Positions 55,109 to 64,000 of a DNA stretch of 64,000 nt are shown one piece after another. How positions within the stretch are numbered: the first letter of the stretch is position 1; the number at the start of each line of letters is the position of its first letter. Source of the stretch: Zhengitettix transpicula (taxonomy: Eukaryota > Arthropoda > Insecta > Orthoptera > Tetrigidae); assembly GCA_037074705.1 (NCBI GenBank), contig CM073590.1, positions 211,960,746-212,024,745 of the forward strand, written 5' to 3'. The translations under genes were made by a program, and so were the position numbers. Under the pieces are notes generated by a model. The model had not been told where the DNA came from and did not search any database. It was given only the letters and a program-made list of their open reading frames with translations.

Positions 55109-57202
55109 AATAATTCTGAGAAATATTGCAACATAGAAACGTCATTGTATACATATATATAACATGGGTTATATACGTCTAATGTAAAATTTAGTACATA
55201 AATGAGAAAATCACGTACAATAAATGAAAAAAATATATTAGTAAAGTATAGTTCAAAACCGATTAGGTATTCTAAAATGAACACTATTTTATCAAATCAA
55301 TTAATTTCAATATTTTATACGGTTTCGTATGTTTCTATTATTTCTGCAAATTATTTTCTAATAGCTTTTCGATCCACCTCCTATTGAAATTTATTAAAGA
55401 GTAGCATTCACATTATCCTATTAATAATAGTTTATGTCATAACAGAATAAACTTAAATAATTTCATCCATAAAACAGGAAATTTTCTCGAATAAATAGAA
55501 TAAACAAGTACATTTTAGAGCGTGTTTAGAATATCATTAATCAAATTGAATTATCTTGAGAATATAATTTTATAATTCATTTAGTGTCATTTGTGTAGTA
55601 TAACTGATGGCTAAATTGATCAGGTAATTTTACAGCCGAACATTTACATCCTCGCTTTACGGCAGATCTAACAAACAGCCTCGCAGAGGTTCTGATTCTT
55701 TTCCCAAGGTATTATCCACCTCAACAGTTGCTTGCGTTGCAGAACGTAACGAAGCCGATGCGTCTTTTCACACACGTGGCTTAAAAGTGTGTTTCTCTGC
55801 CACTCCGTATGTCAAAGTCCTCGTTTTAGGCCCAGTTCCAAGGTAGATAATATTTTCGGCCTGGTGACGTCTGTCGTCGGTGGTCATTATGCAGAAATAG
55901 AAAACCTACTTTCAGTTTACAAACAAAATAATTCCAATACCGTGTCTATAACTCTGTTAAATATTCTCGCAGTTTGGTCGCTTAGCACATGAAAAAATTC
56001 AATATTTAATTTCTTTGACATAAGTAGGCGTTCTTATTTGACTCCACGGAAGTTTTAATATTTTTAAAAAAGTCCCCTGTGTAATACTTCCGATTGACAC
56101 ATGACATTCCTCAAAAGATATGCGCTTTCACGATTTCAGCGAATGACTGATTCTATTATTTCTTGTCATGGACATTTATTTTTCTACAATCTGATCTTTA
56201 TAGGTCAATGAGTAGTTTTACTTTTCAACTTAAAATACTATAATGGAGTTTTAAGCTAGACCATAGAATTCCGTTAAATAGTCTTTGTATATTGTATTTA
56301 GCACATACACTAAATCAAAAACTATGTTTCACCGGACTAACACGAATGTCTTGGTCCACTTGTTCACATCTTGAAGAAGGCGTTGTTATAAAACCTTATG
56401 AATGACGTGATTCACTTCGAGGTCCGGATGGATATCACTGTTGCAACAGCATCGTGATAATCATACAAAAATATAAGGAAGTAAAACAAAACCATAAAAG
56501 AAATGCAACGCAAACACTCATAAAGAAAACAAAAAAATATAGAGGACAAAATCAAAGAAATTTTCAAATAAAAACATGAAGAAAAATCAAACGATTTTGA
56601 GGAGTTTTTCAGGGTGGTGTAATTCCCCTTCTGACCCAAGGCGAGCCTACACCGCGCACAAAGATAGAGGGCAGTCTCAGAAAGGACTGTAACCCATCGT
56701 GGAAACACGCGGAAAGGATATTTCTCTTATCAGGCCGACATGCCGAGTAAACATAAAACAAGCAAATCATAACAACACGGATAAGGCTAGATAGAGCCAG
56801 GGGAAAAAAACAAAGAAATAGATAAAAATATATATATAAATTAGTACCAAGGCTCAGCGAATGTCAGATGCAAATAATCAGCGGATAGAAAATAATACAA
56901 ATAAATAAATCTTCGCTATTTCAATCCAAAAATTTTAAAAATCTTCAATGTGAATTAATTAGGAAACGGGAATGTTTGGTAACATATTAAAAGTTGGGAA
57001 ATAAGTTAAATTTTACTTTGATCGAAAACATTTTTGATAACACAAGAAGTATTGACATCGCTGCTATTTCCCGAGTATTTATTTATCCAAATCTTATATT
57101 TGAAAAGAAAAATAATGGATTGTATATAGTGTAAAATCAAACTATTTTCAGGTATATATATTATGTATTAATATTATAGAAATTATTAAGTTTATTTTAT
57201 GA
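55109..57202. other. No gene recognised
   Basis: AT-rich. Frames at 55202-55387, 55789-55992 and 56412-56708 have no recognised domains. The patch at 55640-55900 is GC-richer but not splice-bounded. Confidence 0.45.
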
Positions 57203-57547
57203 TAACAGGCTACGTGAGGGTTATCCACATGGTGGCAACTCCCCTTTAATAGCGTAGGAAGGGATTTGAAAATGCGGGATGCGGAAGGGTAGTGGAAGGT
57301 ATCCTAATGTTAACTAGGGAACCAGAGCTGTATTTTAAGGATCCTACCCGGCATTTGCCTAAATGTGATGCAGGACAAACCCTAGAAAACCAGCATCAGG
57401 TAGGTCGGACATTGGGTACTTGTCCCACGCCCTTATGATGGCGGGGGGATTTGCTGTGGGGACGCAGTATTCCCTTCTCCGTGCCTCGACCATTTTAGGA
57501 GGCAGCTGGCCGACTGTTCCCATGGGAACAGCAAGCAGCTTATATAT
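57203..57547 (-). mobile_element. Family A tandem array, unit 1
   Basis: Minus-strand unit from 'gataacaggctacgtgag' to 'ttcccatgggaacagcaagc' and 'agcttatata'. It keeps the 3' two thirds of the element and stops at the same internal point as units 2 and 3. Confidence 0.85.
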
Positions 57548-57897
57548 TTTTTTTGGGTAACAGGCTACATGAATCCACATGGTGGAAACTCCCTTTTAAT
57601 AGCATAGGAAGGGATTTGAAATGGGGGATGCGGAAGGGTAGCGGAAGGTATCCGAGTGTTAACTAGGGAACCCGAGCTGTATTGTAAGGAGCCTACCCGT
57701 TATTTGTCTAAATGTGATGCAGTACAAACCCTAGAAAATCTGTATCAGGTAGGTCGGACATTGGGTACTTGTCCCACGCCCTTATGATGGCGGGAGAGGG
57801 ATTTGCTGTGGGGACGCAGTATTCCCTTCTCCGTGCCTCGACCATTTTAGGAGGCAGCTGACCGACTGTTCCCATGGGAACAGCAAGCAGCTTATAT
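57548..57897 (-). mobile_element. Family A tandem array, unit 2
   Basis: Starts with the T-run and 'gggtaacaggctacatgaat' and ends 'ttcccatgggaacagcaagc' plus 'agcttatatat'. Almost identical to unit 3, including the odd 'aatggggg' and 'ggaaggtatccgagtgttaa' variants not seen in other family A copies. Confidence 0.85.
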
Positions 57898-58241
57898 ATT
57901 TTTTTTCGGGTAACAGGCTACATGAATCTACATGGTGGAAACTCCCTTTTAATAGCATAGGAAGGGATTTGAAATGGGGGATGCGGAAGGGTAGCGGAAG
58001 GTATCCGAGTGTTAACTAGGAAACCCGAGCTGTTTTTTAAGGATCCTACCCGGTATTTGTCTTAATGTGATGCAGTACAAACCCTAGAAAACCTTTATCA
58101 GGTAGGTCGGACATTGGGTACTTGTCCTACGCCCTTACGATGGCAGGAGAAGGGTTTGCTGTGGGGACGCAGTATTCCCTTCTCTGTACCTCGACCATTT
58201 TAGGAGGCAGCTGGCCGACTGTTCCATGGGAACAGCGAGCA
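57898..58241 (-). mobile_element. Family A tandem array, unit 3
   Basis: Begins with a T-run and 'cgggtaacaggctacatgaa', shares the private variants of unit 2, and ends 'gttccatgggaacagcgagc', one base shorter than the other units at the end. Confidence 0.85.
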
Positions 58242-58521
58242 ATTTTTTTTTAGGGCAACAGGCTACATGAGGTTAATCTACTTTGGGCAACTCCCCTTTA
58301 ATAGCATAGGAAGGGATTTGAAAGGTGGGATGCGGAAGGGTAGAGGAAGGTAGCCAAGGGTTAACTAGGGCCCCCGGGCTATATTTTAAGGATCCTACCT
58401 GAAATTTGCCTAAAGAAATGCAGGGAAAACCTTATAAAAACCTGCATCAGGTAGGTCGGGCATTGGGTACTTGTCCTACGCCCTTCCGATAGGGAGAGAG
58501 GAGTTTGCTGTGGGGACTGTC
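58242..58521 (-). mobile_element. Family A tandem array, unit 4
   Basis: Begins with a T-run and 'agggcaacaggctacatgag' and is closer to the general family sequence ('aggaaggtagccaagggtta', 'actagggcccccgggc') than units 1-3. It breaks off earlier, at 'tttgctgtgggga', and so has a different 5' truncation. Confidence 0.85.
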
Positions 58522-60644
58522 AGTGGTATATAAGAATTTTTTTTGTATGGGAAATTTCTTCCTTGAAAATGGTTATATTTGTCCTTTTCTTTGTTATTAT
58601 GTCGAGCAATATTCATCGGTTCCTTCCAGTAATTTATTTTATTTTCTCTGAAGGACCGGGGAAAATATCCTGAAAAGGACAATGGCGAACAGCTGCCATA
58701 GGGCCGTAAAGTGATTTTTCAGACCAGAGCAATTACGGCTTTTAGCAGCTTGTCCGACAAACAAGGACCCAAACCCCTAGATTGGAACTGATGAAGGAAC
58801 CGATGAATATTGCCACCTGAAACCGAATACGTAATCATTTTTTCTTATATTCAAGTGATCGTCAACAGATTATTTACTTCAACATCAATCAACAAACGGT
58901 CACATTAACCTAATGCGCTAATATATTATTTTGCGAAAAAGGCTACCTGCGTGTCATCCACATTGTTTCCTTCCCTTTTAGCCGCCTGGGAAAAGTGGTG
59001 GATTTTTTAAATAAAAAGAATGTGTTAAATGAAGTATAAATATGAATATATTGGCAACTTAATTTAAATTGCTTTTCTAAATTTACAAATAAATTAAATA
59101 GTACATTTTTTATTTACAATTTTTTTAAAATTATAATTCCAAATTATTTCACAAATTAATTTTTACTTTTGCTGCAAAGTTCGATCCAACGATTTCCAGT
59201 AAAATAATAATTAAATCTTATTCTTTTTTTAAAAAAAATGCTGTTTTCCAACAACTAAAATAAAAAAAACCGATTGAATTGATAGGGATCCGTAAGAAAT
59301 GCAACGAAAGATGTAATTGCAGGAATTTGCTTACATACCCTGGGCAACATTGAGGAATGTTTTGCAGTGCCTTCAGGAAGTTTGCTTGATCTGTCTCCAT
59401 GATATTCGAATTCCGAAGTCAGTTTTTCCTTATTTCCGCAATCATTTTCTGGGAAGAGCTCTTTTGTCTGGCTTCTTATAATTCATCCCGTACCTTGCAA
59501 AACGTCCCTACTTTTACCCCCACGTAGTCCAGAGAATACAGTTGTTTTTGAGAAACAATGGGTTTCCCGGCGTCGTCACGGCTTAGGTTACCAAGGAAAA
59601 CCATTCTTTCCAAATGTCTGAAGGATTTACGATGATGGGCACTTTGCATTCCAATAAGGAAAATATTACCCCCTCGCCGAAATTAAAAGTATTGTCAATA
59701 CTGGCTTTTGCTGCACTCGATCACACTACAGAAGGGTTAGAAAGATTGATATGTAATTAACTTTCAAAATTGTTTCCATTTTTAATGAAAATTCTTGCCA
59801 TCAGCAAAAATATGTTGATATCAAATCCACTCCGCAGTACCTAATAGCTTGTTGATAATAACAGTGCTGTACTGTTCACAGAGTGTTGAATATAGAGTGA
59901 ATCTGTGTGTTAACACATTATTAAATATGCTATTTTAAAGCATACTTTAATTTCTAAATTTTCCGTAGGTTTTCTTGGTTCACCAATCAGCTTTGTGACC
60001 CCAAAACTTTGGATTCGACACCAATCTCGGTCATTTTGAATATTTTATTATTAACCCCGGGGTCATCACTCCCTCGTGAACCTATTTTTTTTTAAAACGT
60101 ATATGTTTTTATAGTATTGATGCGAAATTTGAGGTCCACCACTCAAGAGCTCAAAAGGTTTTGTATAATGTAATTACAGACCATATACTAGATTTTCATT
60201 TTCATGAATGATTTCCTTTCAATTGGTAAGAGAAAGTAATCAAAACAGAGAAAAGGAAGTTAATGATATAAAAGAGGGATAAATTTTAAAACATTGGCAA
60301 AAACATATTCCATTATTATTTATAATTTAAAAATCGATTTATTTATGCCTTTTCGTCAGCGTTAGGGTAACTTGAAACAATGTGAAATAATTACTAGAAT
60401 TTTTACATAGCCTTCAGTGATCCTTGTAGGTGATCGAAAATTTCGTTACAAATATATTTTCCACAAATTTAATAAGGATTTTCGGCTGAAATAGGAATAA
60501 AATGAGTAATTAACCCCAAATGAAAGGACGCATTGGGAACAAAGTTTATTTAAAGGAGGGCCTTTTCATGTTGTTAAAAAATCTCTCTGACACACTAACG
60601 AAAAAAACCAGCAACAACTTCCATATTAAAATATTCATATTTTG

Positions 60645-60646
<2 letters not shown>
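58522..60646. other. No gene recognised; one small family A fragment
   Basis: A decayed piece at about 58935-58995 ('aaaaaggctacctgcgtgtc', 'atccacattg', 'cccttttagccgcc') is a family A 3' end. Otherwise AT-rich sequence without supported genes. Confidence 0.45.

Positions 60647-60696
<50 letters not shown>
60647..60696. repeat. (AT)n microsatellite
   Basis: About 25 uninterrupted AT dinucleotides, just left of repeat G copy 2. Confidence 0.98.
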
Positions 60697-60699
<3 letters not shown>

Positions 60700-60734
60700 A
60701 GCAATAGTTAATTAGGCCACTAATTGTTTGGACA

Positions 60735-61628
60735 TAAAATTTGAATTGTTTGACAAATCCATTATTGCGGTATGATCGAACAAAGCAACAATGGAGAAGC
60801 GAGCTCAGCTGCTTTGCCGAAAAGTAAAAATGGCGTTTGCGCGCACGAAAGTCTCAACAGTTTTACGTCTACAGCCAGCTAGGATAGAGTTGGTGCAGAA
60901 AGATTGCTGTGGACGGATGAAGTATTTAGAAAGAATCCAGATACCGGTAGTAGAACAGCGAGACCAGTTAGAACAATTTTGTTATAAGTTGCAGTCTGTG
61001 AAATAAACATCCAAATATTCATCGATAAACATTTTGAGTGCAGAAGTCTAATTTCTATTCTCAAATTAGACCATTGTTTCAATTTTGGAAGACCAAGTAA
61101 TTGCATCCAGCGTCTAATTATCGTCGGAACGAGTGAATAACATATCCTTAACGAACAGGGAACCAACATTTGGCAAACTAAAAAGTATTAATTAGAGTCA
61201 GTGAAAACCAAGGCCTGATGAGTAAAAATTAAACTGTAAAAGTGTTCCAACGAGGTAAAAAAATTGATTGTTCCGGTACCAGACCGACGATCCGCAAGTA
61301 ACATTTTTGAATAATATTGTAAACGCTAATTAAAGGATAAAGTCAGATTTCGTACCCTTTTAATTGTCAATGAAAGTTAATTTCTTTACTTTTTAATTTC
61401 TTTCATTCTATCGACATATTGTTTAGGTAAATTGTAAACTGTTTTGTTAATAAGATTTTAAATAATTTTTTAGGTGTCCTAATCATCAAACCCAGTAAAG
61501 GCCCTAAGATATAAAATTTTTTAATTGTAATTGTTTTGAGTTTGAAGTCACAAAGTGATAATAAATTTTATTTTGTTTTATATAATGATTATTATTTCAT
61601 TTAATTAAAGTTATACCTATTGATTATT

Positions 61629-61640
<12 letters not shown>
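60735..61640 (+). repeat. Dispersed repeat G, copy 2
   Basis: Shares ordered blocks with 4890-5610 in its right half (see copy 1), ending in 'attacaatatat' and the TA microsatellite 61632-61673. It contains a 71-codon frame (60791-61006) of unknown function, relatively rich in Arg, Lys and Gln, without recognisable domain. The TA tract at each end suggests an element that inserts in or generates TA repeats. Confidence 0.6.

Positions 61641-61673
<33 letters not shown>
61632..61673. repeat. (AT)n microsatellite
   Basis: About 21 AT dinucleotides immediately after the end of repeat G copy 2. The homologous point in copy 1 (near 5585) has only 'attacaatatac', so the tract expanded in this copy. 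Confidence 0.98.
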
Positions 61674-61675
<2 letters not shown>

Positions 61676-62459
61676 ACTCGCAGAAAAATAATTACTTATA
61701 TTCTAAATACTAATACGAGTTTCGAGTTAGATATATCAATAAACAGATACGCTGAAGTTGTTTTTTCGACTTTATTTAACTAATAGAGATAAATAAATAT
61801 TTTTGACTTGCATTAATACATGGACATTCCTTGTAAATAAAATACGATAATCATAGCAGTGAGCACTGTGCAGTTTCTCGTGTTTGCAATTGCAAAAAAT
61901 TGCCGTCATTTTTTTCTGAAGAACATATTTTATTCAACGTTTTCTTTACTTTCGTGGGGACCTTGTCACTTAAACGCACATTATATTGTGAGCATTCTCT
62001 TCGAAAAAGTGTGTGTATGTAACTAGGTGAATTTGTAATAATTGTAATTCGTCCCTCGCCGAGCCATACTGGCCCTACATTTCCTCTTTCGGAAGATTTA
62101 CGTTACGTCAATTAGAAAGCGACGCGCTGTTGCAGAGTGTAACCATATATGTATATGTTAGCGTTATCATGGAGGAATTGCTGGGGGAGCGTAACCCGTA
62201 TGTGTCGTCAGGCTGTTAAGAAATCGCAATGAAACGAAACTGCAACAGCGAGCCAACAAAGCAATTATTCGAACAGTTATTACACAAAGCGCCTCCGAAT
62301 AGAGCGGTTGTGTATTCCTCTTTTTTTTATAAACTGAAAATGCATTCGTTTACAGTGAGGAATAACGATGATATAAGGAAGAAGAATTCAAAATAACAAA
62401 TTATCAGAGTAGGTACGAAATGAATCTTAAGTTTGTATAAAAATTGACCTGATTTGGGG
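61674..62459. other. No gene recognised
   Basis: AT-rich, with a slightly GC-richer section at about 62050-62300 that shows no supported frame or splice sites. Confidence 0.45.
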
Positions 62460-62820
62460 TCCGCTATTCCTATTGGAATAGTCGGCCAGCTGCCTCCTAA
62501 ACTGGTCGAGGCACGGAGAAGGGAATGCTGCGTCCCCACAGAAAACTCCTCTCCCGCTATCGGAAGGGCGTGGGACAAGTACCCAATGCCCGACCTACCC
62601 GATGCAGGTTTTTCTAGGGTTTTCCCTGCATTTCTTTAGGCGAATGCCGGGTAGGATCCTTAAACCATAGCCTGGGGGCCCTAGTTAACCCTTGGCTACC
62701 TTCCTCTACCCTTCCGCATCCCCCCTTTCTAATCCCTTCCTATGCTATTAAAGGGGAGTTGCCCAATGTGGATCACCCTCATGTAGCCTGTTGCCCTAAA
62801 AAAAAAAAAAAAAAAAAAAA
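62460..62820 (+). mobile_element. Family A retroposon, 5'-truncated, with 23-base A-tail
   Basis: Starts at 'tccgctattcctattgg' and runs with few differences from the family pattern to 'gtagcctgttgccct' followed by A at 62798-62820. The long intact tail and good match suggest the most recent insertion in the window. The flanks give no obvious target duplication. Open frames on both strands (62327-62578 minus, 62454-62639 plus) are the same repeat frames seen elsewhere. Confidence 0.9.
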
Positions 62821-63573
62821 GAATTGTACTCGTCTGGCAATAGAGTACAAAATTTATTCGACATTACATACTATCATACTTATATAGCCCAGTAGCTATG
62901 TCCTACAAAAGTCCTCTTCGAACAAAATGTCGGGTATTTTATTTTTTTACTACTTATTTTGTGACCTTTTTTCCAATTCAAAGGGCCTCGGGAGAAGTTT
63001 TTGTGGCCTAAACTCCAGGAAAATTTGCAGCTCTTTTCAGTTATTCGCTTATACCAAAAGTATGAAGCATTCATTGAAAACAATGTTCAGTAATAAATTA
63101 TAGAGCATAATATTCTGTGTCTAATGGTATATTCTATTACGATATTTGACCGAATAAAGTGGTAGATATCGTTCCTCAAATGTAGGATTTCTTTTCAAAA
63201 GAAAGCAGTTTGTCGTATTTCGACTGCTGATATCTACAAAATGATCGGATGTACACTAATCTATTACGGGAAAGAAGTTGTAGAGAATTTTATTGTCTTT
63301 CAAACTCATAATCTTCTTTTAAAAATACATCGAGAAGTGCCGAAAATACACCAATTTTGCTGGTTCAGAGCGGGTGCTTTCATATTGTGGCGCTGAGGAA
63401 TGAAGTGATAGTTTAACTACTTAAATACTAATCTTAGATAAATATTCTAAATATTTACTTACAATTTTTCACCTTTACTTTGAGTCAGTATAGTACGAAT
63501 TTATCTGAAAATTTACATTTAAGTTGAAATCTTGCATTACAGCGTTTAACCTACGATTCCACAGAAAACTTCG
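62821..63573. other. No gene recognised
   Basis: AT-rich sequence between two family A copies. A 67-codon minus frame (62880-63083) has no recognised domain. Confidence 0.45.
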
Positions 63574-64000
63574 TTGTTTTTTAAGGTGTAGACAAGCTAT
63601 GTATAGGGTAATCCTCATAGTGGCAACTCCCCTCTTATAGCATAGGAAAAGGAGTGAAAAGGGGGATGCGGAAAGGTAGCCAAGAGTTAACTAGGGCCCC
63701 CGGGCTGTGGTTTAAGGATCCTACCCGGAAATTCGCCTATAAGTGATGCATGGAAAATCCTAGTAAAATCTGCATCAAGTAGGTCGGGCATTTGGTACTT
63801 GTCCCACGCCCTTCTGATGGCGGGAGAAGGGGTTTGCTTGTGAGATCGCAGCTTTCCCCTCGCTGTGTCTTGGCCGATTTAGGAGGCAGGTGGCCGACTA
63901 TTCCAATAGGAACAACTCTTACCGTATACACAATGTCTGCGACTCCGGAACATACACATCTCAAATCAGGCCGATGTGCCTCGGCATGTGGGAACCTTAG
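63574..64000 (-). mobile_element. Family A retroposon running off the window edge
   Basis: In minus orientation it begins with a short T-run, 'gtagacaagctatgtatagg' and 'gtaatcctcatagtggcaac'. It continues through all central blocks to 'gaacatacacatctc' and 'gtgggaaccttag' at the last base. The 3' end variant ('tagacaagctatgtataggg') is shared with the copies at 15129-15442 and 54645-55108 ('catagtctgtcta', 'catagcctgtctac'), so two subfamilies of the 3' end exist. Confidence 0.85.

Noticed and set aside
1..64000. CRISPR array, bacterial operons, rRNA genes or telomeric repeats
   Set aside because: No regularly spaced short repeats, no Shine-Dalgarno-led gene runs, no rRNA-like conserved blocks and no TTAGG arrays were seen.

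Overview
This window looks like AT-rich, gene-poor nuclear DNA from an insect. The organism call is inference. It rests on the eukaryotic-type tRNA-Asp sequence, mariner, Helitron-like, jockey-like and other non-LTR element remains, A-tailed retroposons and a well-formed spliceosomal exon. The repeat-laden, intron-like layout would fit a large polyneopteran genome such as a cockroach, termite or stick insect, but I cannot name a species. I see no long intact protein-coding gene, no rRNA, no CRISPR array and no bacterial-type operon. Most open frames in the window are chance frames or lie in repeats.

Host-gene evidence is thin but real. At 54291-54358 there is a 68-nt internal exon with strong splice sites, open in only one frame. 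At about 19010-19330 there is a CpG-rich island with a palindromic CRE and a start-codon frame that could be a first coding exon. A compact NRF-1-like plus CRE promoter signature lies at 42326-42346. These may be parts of one or more genes with very long introns.

The rest is dominated by repeats, named here for convenience. Family A is a roughly 0.35-0.5 kb A-tailed retroposon with about 17 copies or fragments, including a four-unit tandem array at 57203-58521. Families B to F are foldback (long inverted repeat) elements at 20.9, 22.1-23.7, 39.0, 47.5 and 49.5 kb. Apart from length, what unites them is a short hairpin motif of the form CTGAnGA, stem, GAAACG, whose stem changes sequence between families while keeping its pairing. 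Mariner remains occur as a palindromic composite (493-1169), an eroded copy (13850-14575) and an internally deleted copy with recognisable terminal repeats (28714-29549). Four Helitron-like non-autonomous elements end in CTAG-T. LINE remains include a REL-endonuclease-type C-terminus beside a decayed tRNA-Asp gene (3.7-4.3 kb), a jockey-like RT (18.4-18.9 kb) and another RT fragment (36.6-37.5 kb).

The most interesting candidates for something undescribed are the covarying hairpin shared by the foldback families, the 0.94-kb palindrome at 22.1-23.1 kb, and an apparent excess of the palindrome TGACGTCA (seven copies). None of these could be tested computationally here.
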